Made by a program: the position numbers and the translations under genes
Shown here: one piece after another, positions 24,775 through 33,624 of the stretch
Layout of the letters: every line of letters begins with the position of its first letter
Numbering within the stretch: position 1 is the first letter of the stretch
Notes under the pieces: generated by a model
The model's database searches: none
The model's input: the letters and a program-made list of their open reading frames with translations, nothing else
What the model was told of the DNA's origin: nothing
From: Fluviicola sp.
GTDB taxonomy: Bacteria; Bacteroidota; Bacteroidia; Flavobacteriales_D; Crocinitomicaceae
DNA length: 34,718 nucleotides
Reading direction: 5' to 3'
NCBI GenBank assembly: GCA_017983675.1
Contig: JAGOAZ010000003.1
Location: 1-34,718 of the forward strand

Positions 24775-26979
24775 TTATCTTCCAATTCCTGCTTCCAATA
24801 ACTTGCGGTTATCTTTCACTTCTAATTTTTTCTGTAATGCAATGCGTGCTAATTGCGGAATAGAACCACGGTATTGATTCAATAACGTTGTTTTTTCTTG
24901 ATCGTAATTAGCAGCTGTCGGTGCTTTTGTTGTTTTCACTAATTGAATAACATAGACACCATTCTCACCAACAAGTGGCAATGTAGTTTTTCCATCTTTC
25001 AAACCTGAGAAGATAGCGCCAATAACTTCTGGTTCATATCCTGAACTAGCAATACTTGGATTAGCAAACGTTACATCAGCAGTGTTTACGATTGTATTTC
25101 CTTTTTTCGCTAACATTTTTAAGTTACGGATACTACCAATTTGTTTTTTGAAACGGTTTGCTTTCTTCTCTTTGATTGCATCGGCTTTCATTCGTAGGTA
25201 AGCATCTTCGAAAGTTGGCACTCCTTTTTCACGAATCGATGAAACCATCGCTATGATGTAACGACCTTTATCTGAAATTGGTGAACCACAAATATCACCA
25301 ACTTGAGCATCTTCGTTCCAAGCTAATTCTAATATCTTTTGTTCTGCTAAAGGCGTATTGAAACCGGATACTCTTGGAGATTCATCTGACATTTGAATAG
25401 GACGAACAAAGAAACCTTCGCGTTTTGCAATTGTATCAAAAATGCTTAGTTTGTCTAACAATTCCTCTTTAGAAGCAATTGAACGGTCAATTTTTGATAA
25501 CAAGTTGTACGCTTTGTCTTTCAACGACATTTCAGTATCGTCTGATGCTTCTAACGTTTTTTCGATTAACGCTAATACAGGATATTTCACTGCTTTGCGG
25601 TCCAATACTTCCATGATGTGGAAACCGAAGTCTGTTTGTACAACGCCAATCTCACCAATTTTCTTTGTTGTAGAGAAATCCGAGAATGGAGTAACCATCT
25701 CATAATCCATGAAATCTTCGTAAACGCCACCTTTGTCTTTCGATCCTGGATCTTCTGAATATTTCTTAACGAATTCTTCGAAATTTGTTTTGTTGACAAT
25801 TTTCACCAAACTATCAGCCAATTTCTTAGCACTAGCAATTTTCTTCGCATCGCCTTTTGGTGCATTGATTAAGATGTGACGAACTTTACACATTTTTGTA
25901 TTGAAGTCAATCACTTTCGCCAAACGAACTTTTCCATTATCTGCATATGGACCTACAATTTGTCCAATTTTTGCCGTTTTAAAAACAGTATCCATTTCAA
26001 CTGGATAAGTCATTCCTTGACGTGCTTTTGGATCGCCTTGCGGACGGAAAGTCGCTTGGTGCGATGATGTGTAAAATTTCACATCTGAATTTTGCAATAC
26101 AAATAATGAATCATTGATAGAACGACCGAAATCAGCTGTCAATTTTTTCATTTTGTTGTTAAATTCGATTGTATCTCTTTTAGATGCAGCAACAACAACA
26201 TCAAAGTATTTCACTTCACGACCTGCAGTCGATTCGTATTTCTTTTTGTCTTTGTTGTTTTCGTAAAACTCACGAATTTCAGTATCGTTGATTTTGATAT
26301 CGGTGTCTAAAATCTCACGGAAGTTACGAACGACATAAGAAATAGATTTCATTTCTTTTTGCGCTGTGTATTCTTCTTTTGCTTCTAACTTCGTTACGTA
26401 AACTCCTTGATTCAATATCTGAAAGTACTTTTCTTGTTTGCGTTGGTTACGCAAAGCTTCTTTCGTATCTTTCCATTGTTTTACTGTTGTTGGATCAGTA
26501 GCTTTTTCACGTTCTGCAATGAATTTATCCAACGCTTTTGCATTGAATTTACCTGTTGCAGGATCTGTAAACCCTTGTTGAATATCACTCAATAATGGAA
26601 AACCATCTGTTCCATATAAATAAGCTGTAAATTCATTTTCTGAAACATCAACGCCCAACGCTTCAAATTCTTTTGATAACGTTAATTCGTCAACAGTAGC
26701 TTGCCAAGCTCTATCCTCTGCATTCGCTCTGTCTTGATCTGTAAATTCTTTTTGCTGTTGTTGTGCTTGCTGTTGCTCCAACGTTACAAATTGCTCAACA
26801 TACTTATTGTAAAGTTCTTGATTTACTGCATCACCGTCAATCGTTCCCAAGTTTCCTTGTGGAGCCGAAGAACCCATGATGTCAAAAAATCCTTGTGCGA
26901 TAAAGAGTATCAACGATAATCCAACTATCCCAACTAGGAAGTAACGACCTTTGTCTCTAATTGTACCAATAACTGCCAT
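24775..26979 (-). CDS. ppiD: periplasmic peptidyl-prolyl isomerase/foldase PpiD
   Basis: The 734-aa protein is an inner-membrane-anchored periplasmic chaperone of the SurA/PpiD group that helps fold exported proteins. It begins MAVIGTIRDKGRYFLVGIVG with one transmembrane helix at about 12-32. A long SurA-like N-terminal helical region with a Q-rich patch (LEQQQAQQQQ, 67-76) comes next. One parvulin domain spans about 362-462, with CKVRHILI, KYSEDPGSKDKGG and TDFGFHIMEV; H367 and H454 match parvulin active-site positions. A second SurA-like region forms the C-terminus. The length exceeds E. coli PpiD (623 aa), as is common in Bacteroidota. A -7-like element lies upstream and a strong terminator follows. 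Confidence 0.9.
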   Translation of the reverse strand: MAVIGTIRDKGRYFLVGIVGLSLILFIAQGFFDIMGSSAPQGNLGTIDGDAVNQELYNKYVEQFVTLEQQQAQQQQKEFTDQDRANAEDRAWQATVDELTLSKEFEALGVDVSENEFTAYLYGTDGFPLLSDIQQGFTDPATGKFNAKALDKFIAEREKATDPTTVKQWKDTKEALRNQRKQEKYFQILNQGVYVTKLEAKEEYTAQKEMKSISYVVRNFREILDTDIKINDTEIREFYENNKDKKKYESTAGREVKYFDVVVAASKRDTIEFNNKMKKLTADFGRSINDSLFVLQNSDVKFYTSSHQATFRPQGDPKARQGMTYPVEMDTVFKTAKIGQIVGPYADNGKVRLAKVIDFNTKMCKVRHILINAPKGDAKKIASAKKLADSLVKIVNKTNFEEFVKKYSEDPGSKDKGGVYEDFMDYEMVTPFSDFSTTKKIGEIGVVQTDFGFHIMEVLDRKAVKYPVLALIEKTLEASDDTEMSLKDKAYNLLSKIDRSIASKEELLDKLSIFDTIAKREGFFVRPIQMSDESPRVSGFNTPLAEQKILELAWNEDAQVGDICGSPISDKGRYIIAMVSSIREKGVPTFEDAYLRMKADAIKEKKANRFKKQIGSIRNLKMLAKKGNTIVNTADVTFANPSIASSGYEPEVIGAIFSGLKDGKTTLPLVGENGVYVIQLVKTTKAPTAANYDQEKTTLLNQYRGSIPQLARIALQKKLEVKDNRKLLEAGIGR

Positions 26980-27002
26980 GATCTATTTTTTCTTTAAGGT
27001 TG

Positions 27003-27010
27003 CGAATATA
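27003..27010 (-). promoter_or_regulatory. -7-like element TATATTCG upstream of ppiD
   Basis: On the minus strand TATATTCG lies 23 bases before the ppiD ATG. It has the same TTCG ending as the nuoA candidate and differs from TAnnTTTG at one position. Confidence 0.4.
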
Positions 27011-27099
27011 ATGAGTTGTGAGGACATTTAAAAGTTTCCTGCACATTTGTCTGAAAATCGATGAAAAAAAAATTCGTTTTGTACCTATTTTGACTCGTT

Positions 27100-29040
27100 T
27101 TACAATGCTAAAGCGCTTAATTCATCGACCGAAACAGAACAACTACCGTCACTGCACAAGAAAAAAGTTGAATCATCCGTAAATTTCACCAAGGTAAAAG
27201 GCGTCACGTACGTTTGTAATGCTTGATCGTTTTTTGTTCTTGGTGCATGAATACAACGAATTCCTGTTTGGAAACGCAAGAGCAGCAACGCCCAATTGGA
27301 GTATCCTGATCCGTACATTTCCATCCCGTCAATAATGTTTTGCAACAGTTGTTTTGCTTTCGTTTCAAAATCAAATTGATCAGTTAAGTGAAACAACGTC
27401 AATAAATTGTGACCCATAACACTGTTTGTAGCTGGTAAAACGTTGTCGTTGATTTCCATCTTGCGTGCTATCAATTCGGTGTCGTTCGCAGAAAAGAAAT
27501 ACATGCCCGATGTCGCATCGTAAAACAATTCATCTGCTGTTTCTTGCAATTGCAACGCATGCTCCAACCAGTCTTCTTGTCCTGTAAGTTGATACAAATT
27601 CAAAAATGCTTCGATCACAAAGGCATAATCATCTAAAAATCCTGCTATAAAAGAACGTCCATTTTGGCGCGTATGCCACAAATAACGCTTGTTAGTTAAT
27701 TGATACGAAACTATCCAACGGCCAATTTGTAGCGCCATTTTCAAGAATGATTCGTCAGCCGTTGCACGGTAACTTTCAACCAAACCTGAAATCGTTAGGG
27801 CATTCCATGCGGTCAAACACTTGGTGTCTGTGCCAGGTGCAACACGACTTTTGCGTGCTTGAAAAAGTGTTTCGTTTGCTTGTGCAATGCGTTCTTCCTT
27901 GATTTCAGGATGCGTTTGTAGAAAAGCTTCCCACGTTTCATTGCGAATGAGCACCCAATTTCCATCTTCCCAATAACCTTTGTTATCAGGATTGTACAAT
28001 GAAAGGTACCAATCGGCATCTTTTCCTAGCAGCGCTTTGATTTCCGTTAATGACCAAACATAAAAACGGCCTTCTACTCCTTCCGAATCAGCATCCTGCG
28101 CAGCAAACAATCCACCTTCGGGACTAGTCATTTCTCGTTCCAGCCATTTTAAGGTTCCTTGTAACACACGATTGTATTCGGGTTGTGGGTCGTAGCGATA
28201 GGCGAGGGCATATAATTTAATTAATTGCCCATTATCATAAAGCATTTTCTCAAAATGTGGGATTTTCCACAACATATCAACTGAATAACGCGAAAAACCT
28301 CCTCCGAGTTGGTCGTAAATACCACCGAATCCCATTTTGTTCAGGGTTAGTTGCACGTGTTGTTTTAGTTGATCGTCGTTTTGTTGCTCACTGTAATGTG
28401 CTAAAAACTCATAATTCGATGGAAGCGGGAATTTTGGCGCGTTCGTTCCACCTCCTTCACGGTGATCAAATTTCACTTGCCAACGGCGTACTAATTCGGC
28501 TAACTTATCGCTGGGAAATCCGGAAAGTGGAGCAGCTGCATGAATCAATTCACTTTTGCGCACACCATTGGTCAATTCCATGGCATATTCGATAGCGCGT
28601 TCGGGTTCGTTTTGATACGTATGTTGCAAAGAATTTAACACGTGCATCCATTGTTCTTTCGGAAAATATGTTCCACCATAAATCGGTCGACCATCCGGAA
28701 GTGTAAAACAATTTAGTGGCCATCCACCGCGTTGCGTCATCAGTTGCACGGCATTCATGTACACTTGATCCACATCTGGTCGTTCTTCACGGTCCACCTT
28801 GATACAAATAAAATGACGGTTCATCAATGCGGCAACTTCCTCGTCTTCAAAACATTCGTGTTCCATCACGTGGCACCAATGACACGCCGAATACCCAACG
28901 GAAATTAAAATCAGTTTGTCTTCTTTTTTCGCTTGTTCAAAAACAGCAGGTGACCACGCCACCCAATTAACAGGATTGTGTGCATGTTGTTGTAGGTACA
29001 AACTACTTTCGTTGATAAGGGCGTTGGTGTATTTTTCCAT
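27100..29040 (-). CDS. thioredoxin-domain DUF255 protein (YyaL/SPATA20 family)
   Basis: The 646-aa protein has an N-terminal thioredoxin-like domain (residues about 1-165) with NPVNWVAW and the redox-type motif SACHWCHVMEHE, cysteines C53 and C56. The following GGWPLNCFTLPDGRPIYGGTYFP segment is the hallmark of the DUF255 family. The remaining roughly 450 residues form an (alpha/alpha)6-barrel-like region (KFPLPSNYEFL, DQLGGGFSRYSVD, WKIPHFEKMLYDN, AAQDADSEGVEGRFYVW), resembling N-acylglucosamine-epimerase folds. There is no signal peptide. The biochemical function of this widely conserved family is not established. It lies 120 bases upstream of ppiD on the same strand and may share a transcript. 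Confidence 0.9.
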   Translation of the reverse strand: MEKYTNALINESSLYLQQHAHNPVNWVAWSPAVFEQAKKEDKLILISVGYSACHWCHVMEHECFEDEEVAALMNRHFICIKVDREERPDVDQVYMNAVQLMTQRGGWPLNCFTLPDGRPIYGGTYFPKEQWMHVLNSLQHTYQNEPERAIEYAMELTNGVRKSELIHAAAPLSGFPSDKLAELVRRWQVKFDHREGGGTNAPKFPLPSNYEFLAHYSEQQNDDQLKQHVQLTLNKMGFGGIYDQLGGGFSRYSVDMLWKIPHFEKMLYDNGQLIKLYALAYRYDPQPEYNRVLQGTLKWLEREMTSPEGGLFAAQDADSEGVEGRFYVWSLTEIKALLGKDADWYLSLYNPDNKGYWEDGNWVLIRNETWEAFLQTHPEIKEERIAQANETLFQARKSRVAPGTDTKCLTAWNALTISGLVESYRATADESFLKMALQIGRWIVSYQLTNKRYLWHTRQNGRSFIAGFLDDYAFVIEAFLNLYQLTGQEDWLEHALQLQETADELFYDATSGMYFFSANDTELIARKMEINDNVLPATNSVMGHNLLTLFHLTDQFDFETKAKQLLQNIIDGMEMYGSGYSNWALLLLRFQTGIRCIHAPRTKNDQALQTYVTPFTLVKFTDDSTFFLCSDGSCSVSVDELSALAL

Positions 29041-29086
29041 GCAGTAAAATTACCGATATTTTAAATGAGTTAAATAACTTTTTAAG

Positions 29087-29117
29087 TTGCACATTCTCAA
29101 ATTAAAATGTATATTTA
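29087..29117 (+). promoter_or_regulatory. promoter candidate for the T9SS/barrel cassette
   Basis: TTG (29087-29089) and TATATTTA (29110-29117) are 20 bases apart, fitting the Bacteroidota -33/-7 spacing, with one mismatch to TAnnTTTG. The ATG is 42 bases downstream. Confidence 0.45.
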
Positions 29118-29142
29118 TTCTCAATTGATGATAAATCAATAC

Positions 29143-30744
29143 ACTTTAAACAAATCAACATGAAATACTTACTGATATTCACAGTCATTTTTTTGCAGTT
29201 ACACCTCTTCGCTCAAAATTTTGCTATAACCGAACAACAACATTGGGGTACAACTGGTCCCGATGGATTTACTAATGTAGAGCGCACTTCTGATGGTGGT
29301 TATTTGCTTTTTGGAAACGCAGGAAATTTAAACAACACGCTTTCTGACACTTTGTATGGCTCTGAAGACTATTGGGTTATTCGACTTGATAATAATAAAA
29401 ACATGTTGTGGAATAAAACCTATGGAGGTTCAAGTACTGAAACTGCCGCAAATTTATTAAAATTATCAAATGGGAATTTTTTATTGATTGGTAACAGTTA
29501 TTCTCCTGCTTCAGGTAGAAAAACTGACCCCGGTTATGGAAATATAGATGTTTGGGTTGTTTGTATCAATGAAAATGGTGATCAGTTATGGGATAAATGC
29601 TATGGTACAACCTCACCAGATAATCCTGGTTCAGCTATCAATATATCTGAAAATAGATTTGCAATGATTGTAAACACAATTGGTGGAGCTACAGGAAATA
29701 AAACATTACCTTCCAAAGGAGACTTTGATGGTTGGATTATTGAACTCGACACCTTAGGTACAATTTTAAATGAACATGTTATAGGTGGAGATAGCACTGA
29801 TTTCCTTGGTAATATTCAACGTTTAAATAATGGCCATTATCTGTTTCTATGTAATTCAAGATCTGGTATTTCCGGAGATAAAAACTCACCTAATTTCGGA
29901 AATAATGATGCCTGGGTAATTGAAACGGACACTAATTTTATAATCGTGAATCAATTTGCGTTTGGAGGAACAGGTGTTGATTTCCTTGGGCTTATTGTTG
30001 AAAAGTCAAATTCCTATCTTTTCATTGGAGGTTCAGGCTCACCTGTTTCCGGGAATAAAATTTCTCCAAAAAGGTGTGTGAGTAGTGATGCAATTATACT
30101 TCAAACAGATAAGAACTTCACTGTATTAAATGAAAAATCCTTTGGGCATTCAAGTGCAACATTTTATTTAATTAATGATTATATGATACTTCCAAACAAT
30201 GAAGTCGTTTTTGCAGGATGTGTCAATGGAAATGCTTCACCTTTTAATTCGCGTATTTCACATAGTTTTGATTTTTGGTTGATGCAAGTTGATGATAATT
30301 TGAACCAAAACTGGAATTATTCTTTTGGTAGTAGTGGTTCAGAGTACCTTGTAAAGGGTTTTGTCAATTCAAATTACGAGCTCGAATTATTTGGTCATTT
30401 AGATGCACCAGCAAGTTATGACATTTCTGTTTCAACATTTGGGAGTGTAGATATCCTATACGTCAAATTATCGTCAGATCTCTCAATACTAGAATCTCAA
30501 TTAGCAGTCGGTGTTTATCCCAATCCATCGCGTGGTATTTTTCATGTAACGAGTGCCACTCCAATTTCAGCCTATTCTGTATTTTCAGTAGATGGACGTT
30601 TGCAAGCAAGCGGAACCGCTTTAACTGGCTCCTTGGATCTGCAACACCTACCATCAGGAACGTACATTGCTAATTTTGTTTCGGGTAAAACGAGCACTTC
30701 TTTGAAATTGGTGATTGAGTAACTTTAAACAAATCAACATGAAA
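29143..30744. repeat. duplicated leader marking tandem gene duplication
   Basis: A 23-base segment covering the leader and start codon (29143-29165, containing CTTTAAACAAATCAACATG) recurs exactly at 30722-30744, before the second T9SS gene. The duplication unit is therefore about 1579 bases and includes leader plus gene. The two genes stay nearly identical over the signal-peptide and sorting-domain ends and differ more in the middle. Confidence 0.8.
29160..30722 (+). CDS. T9SS-exported protein with seven propeller-like repeats (copy 1)
   Basis: The 520-aa product has a signal peptide (MKYLLIFTVIFLQLHLFAQ) and a C-terminal type A T9SS sorting domain (about 448-520) with VGVYPNPSRGIF, VFSVDGRLQASG and LPSGTYIANF. 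It should therefore cross the outer membrane and be attached to the surface or released. Between them are seven units of about 59 residues, starting near 29, 84, 143, 202, 262, 322 and 384. Each carries a W/L-x-x-x-x-GG strand, an NGNYLLIG-like strand, SGxK and a DxWV strand (for example LWNKTYGG, NGNFLLIGNS, IDVWVVCI). Seven units suggest a seven-bladed beta-propeller. No catalytic residues are evident; adhesion or ligand binding is a guess. The next gene is a tandem duplicate. Confidence 0.88.
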   Translation: MKYLLIFTVIFLQLHLFAQNFAITEQQHWGTTGPDGFTNVERTSDGGYLLFGNAGNLNNTLSDTLYGSEDYWVIRLDNNKNMLWNKTYGGSSTETAANLLKLSNGNFLLIGNSYSPASGRKTDPGYGNIDVWVVCINENGDQLWDKCYGTTSPDNPGSAINISENRFAMIVNTIGGATGNKTLPSKGDFDGWIIELDTLGTILNEHVIGGDSTDFLGNIQRLNNGHYLFLCNSRSGISGDKNSPNFGNNDAWVIETDTNFIIVNQFAFGGTGVDFLGLIVEKSNSYLFIGGSGSPVSGNKISPKRCVSSDAIILQTDKNFTVLNEKSFGHSSATFYLINDYMILPNNEVVFAGCVNGNASPFNSRISHSFDFWLMQVDDNLNQNWNYSFGSSGSEYLVKGFVNSNYELELFGHLDAPASYDISVSTFGSVDILYVKLSSDLSILESQLAVGVYPNPSRGIFHVTSATPISAYSVFSVDGRLQASGTALTGSLDLQHLPSGTYIANFVSGKTSTSLKLVIE

Positions 30745-32304
30745 CATTCACTACTTTTCACAGTCATTTTTTTGCAGTTACACCTCTTCGCTCAAAATTT
30801 TACAATTACCGAACAACAACATTGGGGTACAACAAGTTTAGATTATTTAAGAGGAGTTGAACGCACTTCTGATGGTGGTTATCTGTTGTTTGGGCAGGCT
30901 AAAGTCCAGAATAATACAATTACAGATACCATGTACGGTAATGATGACTATTTTGTAATAAAATTAGACAACAATAAGAACTTACTTTGGAATAAAACCT
31001 ATGGTGGTTCAAGTACCGATCAAGCGATATCATTATTAAAACTACTCAATGGCAATTATTTATTAATTGGGACTTCTTTTTCGCCAATTTCAGGTACTAG
31101 AACAGCTGTTAATTATGGCGGGAATGATTGTTGGGTCGTTTGCATCAATGAAAATGGCGATGTTTTGTGGGATAAAAGTTTTGGAACAATAGATTTCGAT
31201 TTTGGTGCTACAGCTATTAATATTGATCAAAATAAAACAGCAGTAGTAATTCAATCATATGGTGGTGTATCCGGTAATAAATCTGTGCCTTCTAAAGGTG
31301 ATTTAGATGGTTGGTTGGTAGAAATAGATACCTTAGGAACAATTTTAAACCAACATGTATATGGTGGAGCTGATGAAGATTATTTTGATAATATTAAGAA
31401 GTTAAATAATGGGAATTATTTATTAGGGTGCTCATCACATTCAGGCGTTTCAGGTGATAAAAATTCTAACAGTTTTGGTTCACGTGATACATGGTTTTTA
31501 GAAGTTGATAATAATTATACAATTGTAAATCAATTTGCATTTGGAGGGGTTGGTGATGAATATTTGTCTTTATTGGAAGAGACAGCAAATTATTATTTGT
31601 TCGGTGGCAGTTCTAGTTCAATTGTTTCAGGTAATAAAACGTCTCCAAAAAGGTGTGTTTATGCTGATGCAATCTTGTTAAAAACAGACAAGAATTTCAC
31701 AATATTAAACGAAAAATCTTTTGGGCATTCGAGCGCGAATAATTATGGAATTCAAGAACAATTAACTTTTCAAAACAATCAAAAAGTGATTGTTGGACAT
31801 GTTTCGGGAAATGCATCTCCTTATAATTCAAGAATTACACATGGTCCACAGGATATTTGGTTGATGCAAGTAGATGATAATTTGAACCAAAACTGGAATT
31901 ACTCCTTTGGAAGTAGTGGTGGTGATTTTGTAGTAAAGGGTTTTGTCAATTCAAATTACGAGATCGAATTATTTGGTCATTTTGATGCGCCAGCAAGTTA
32001 TGACATTTCTGTTTCCACGTTTGGGATTGTAGACATACTCTACGTCAAATTATCGTCAGATCTTTCAATACTAGAATCTCAATTAGCGGTTGGTGTTTAT
32101 CCCAATCCATCACGTGGTGTTTTTTATGTAACAAGTGCCACTCCAATTGCTGCATACAACGTGTTTTCGATAGATGGACGTTTGCAAGCAAGCGGAACCA
32201 ATTTATCTGGCTCCTTGGATCTGCAACACCTCCCATCTGGAACGTATATCGCCAATTTTGTTTCGGGTAAAACGAGCTCTTCTGTGAAATTGGTGATTGA
32301 GTAA
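30739..32304 (+). CDS. T9SS-exported protein with seven propeller-like repeats (copy 2)
   Basis: This 521-aa paralogue of the preceding gene has the same signal peptide (FTVIFLQLHLFAQN), seven-repeat body and T9SS type A C-terminal domain (VGVYPNPSRGVF, LPSGTYIANF). I chose the ATG at 30739 (MKHSLLF) because it has the duplicated leader and aligns with copy 1; an upstream in-frame start inside the copy 1 coding region would spoil the signal peptide. Both copies keep the odd cysteine segment TSPKRCV/ISPKRCV in the fifth unit. The middle repeats have diverged considerably, so the two may bind different ligands (inference). It starts 16 bases after copy 1 and ends 4 bases before the next gene. 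Confidence 0.88.
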   Translation: MKHSLLFTVIFLQLHLFAQNFTITEQQHWGTTSLDYLRGVERTSDGGYLLFGQAKVQNNTITDTMYGNDDYFVIKLDNNKNLLWNKTYGGSSTDQAISLLKLLNGNYLLIGTSFSPISGTRTAVNYGGNDCWVVCINENGDVLWDKSFGTIDFDFGATAINIDQNKTAVVIQSYGGVSGNKSVPSKGDLDGWLVEIDTLGTILNQHVYGGADEDYFDNIKKLNNGNYLLGCSSHSGVSGDKNSNSFGSRDTWFLEVDNNYTIVNQFAFGGVGDEYLSLLEETANYYLFGGSSSSIVSGNKTSPKRCVYADAILLKTDKNFTILNEKSFGHSSANNYGIQEQLTFQNNQKVIVGHVSGNASPYNSRITHGPQDIWLMQVDDNLNQNWNYSFGSSGGDFVVKGFVNSNYEIELFGHFDAPASYDISVSTFGIVDILYVKLSSDLSILESQLAVGVYPNPSRGVFYVTSATPIAAYNVFSIDGRLQASGTNLSGSLDLQHLPSGTYIANFVSGKTSSSVKLVIE

Positions 32305-32308
32305 TACA

Positions 32309-32932
32309 ATGATTTTACGTTTAATATTAATCTTAACTCCATTAATTTCATTTACTCAAAATGAAGTTAGTGGGGTTTATAACAATTGTCATTCAGGTAG
32401 ATCAATTGATGTATTATACCAACGAAAAGTGTCTCCTCAATCAAAATTCGGGATTGGTTTGGGCTGTAACATTATTACAAAACACATGGATGATAATCAA
32501 AGTAATGTTTTTAAAAAAAGATTGCAACCATATAATTGGAAACAGTATATCACTTTTCATGTGCAGTATAGTCGCTATTTCCGAACTAAAAATCAATTTT
32601 TCAAACCATTTATTGGATTTGATGTTCAATTGAAACATGCTCCTACATATACCCGATCATTTGTCTTTGATTACAATGCACCAATCGAAGCATACGGTTT
32701 ATATGTTGAATATATTTCAACAAAAGGTCCCTTTACGTGGTTAAGTAATACTTTTTGTTTCGGTTTTGATATTCAGCTTTCAAATCAGTTTGCATTTACT
32801 CAAAAAGCAGGTGTCGGAGTTGAAATGATATTTGGAAAAGATCCAGCATTTCTCTTTACATACAATGATCCTTTTCAAATTGAGTTTCCATTAATATATA
32901 ATGTTGGATTAGTTTATCAGTTCAAAAAATGA
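32309..32932 (+). CDS. small outer-membrane-barrel-like protein (copy 1)
   Basis: The 207-aa product starts at the ATG at 32309 (MILRLILILTPLISFTQ), a signal peptide. The mature part alternates aromatic and polar residues in many short strands: GIGLGCNI, YITFHVQYSRYF, FFKPFIGFDVQLKH, AYGLYVEYIS, FGFDIQLS, KAGVGVEMIFG and the last strand YNVGLVYQF. The C-terminal aromatic residue is near the end (YQFKK). This pattern fits an 8- to 10-strand outer-membrane beta-barrel, but the family is not one I recognise. It lies 4 bases after the T9SS gene and overlaps the next gene by 4 bases, so it is part of the same operon. It and the next protein are paralogues. Confidence 0.7.
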   Translation: MILRLILILTPLISFTQNEVSGVYNNCHSGRSIDVLYQRKVSPQSKFGIGLGCNIITKHMDDNQSNVFKKRLQPYNWKQYITFHVQYSRYFRTKNQFFKPFIGFDVQLKHAPTYTRSFVFDYNAPIEAYGLYVEYISTKGPFTWLSNTFCFGFDIQLSNQFAFTQKAGVGVEMIFGKDPAFLFTYNDPFQIEFPLIYNVGLVYQFKK

Positions 32933-33546
32933 AATATTTCGTAACTATCAGCTTTTTATTTTGGGTTGTTTATTCATTCGCGCAACATGATTTTGGCATC
33001 AATTTTAATGCGTGTTATTCTGGTAGAACTTTGGGTATTTCAAAACAAATCGGGTTGAAAAATGAATCATTGTTGGATGTTGGTTTAACGTGTAACGTAA
33101 ATTACATAGGTCATCCAGATGACTTGGAAAAGTATCACTACAAACGATTACATGCATCTCATTGGTACGAGTTTTTGGGAATTCAACTAACTTATTATAA
33201 ACCAATAAAAACAAGTTTGAAACCAAAATTTTATTGGTTAACTGATGTGCAAGTAAAATATTCTCAAACAAGAAATGATGAATTTATACCAAAGTTCTAT
33301 GATACCATCACAAATACACAATATTACTTGAATAAGGTTTCTCATTACGGGCCCTTTCTATGGGTCCAAAACACCTACGGTATTGCCATAGATGTTGCCT
33401 TTTCAAATAAGTTAACGCTTCATCAAAAACTAGGTGTCGGCGTCGTTTTAGTTAGCGGAAAAGACACAAGATATAATCCAACAGAAAACAACACTTGGTT
33501 TTATCCCACTTTCATGTATAACATCGGTTGTTATTTTAAATTGTAA
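32929..33546 (+). CDS. small outer-membrane-barrel-like protein (copy 2)
   Basis: The 205-aa product has a signal peptide (MKYFVTISFLFWVVYSFAQ) and aligns with the preceding protein from end to end. Shared landmarks are N-x-C-x-SGR near the start of the mature part, the L-x-x-x-W-Y/K segment, FD/TDVQ(L/V)K, the GPFxW motif (HYGPFLWVQNTY against KGPFTWLSNTF), K-x-GVGV with GKD, and the terminal strand YNIGCYFKL. Sequence identity looks low, so this duplication is much older than that of the T9SS genes. It overlaps the previous stop by 4 bases (ATGA). An outer-membrane barrel is inferred from the strand pattern; no function is known. Confidence 0.7.
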   Translation: MKYFVTISFLFWVVYSFAQHDFGINFNACYSGRTLGISKQIGLKNESLLDVGLTCNVNYIGHPDDLEKYHYKRLHASHWYEFLGIQLTYYKPIKTSLKPKFYWLTDVQVKYSQTRNDEFIPKFYDTITNTQYYLNKVSHYGPFLWVQNTYGIAIDVAFSNKLTLHQKLGVGVVLVSGKDTRYNPTENNTWFYPTFMYNIGCYFKL

Positions 33547-33612
33547 TGAGATATTTTAATTGTTGCTTTACTTTAAAGTAATCCGTTAAGCTCCTCTTTC
33601 AATAACGTTGCT

Positions 33613-33620
33613 TAACTTTG
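33613..33620 (+). promoter_or_regulatory. -7 element TAACTTTG just before lipB
   Basis: TAACTTTG is an exact TAnnTTTG match ending only 4 bases before the lipB ATG, so the predicted transcript would begin at or within a few bases of the start codon. No convincing -33 element is visible. Confidence 0.5.
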
Positions 33621-33624
33621 TTTC

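Noticed and set aside
30715..30738. Earlier start for the second T9SS gene (MSNFKQIN)
   Set aside because: It lies inside the first gene, lacks the duplicated leader and would push the signal peptide away from the N-terminus.
32297..32308. Earlier TTG start for the first barrel-like gene
   Set aside because: It overlaps the upstream stop and the ATG at 32309 gives a proper signal peptide.
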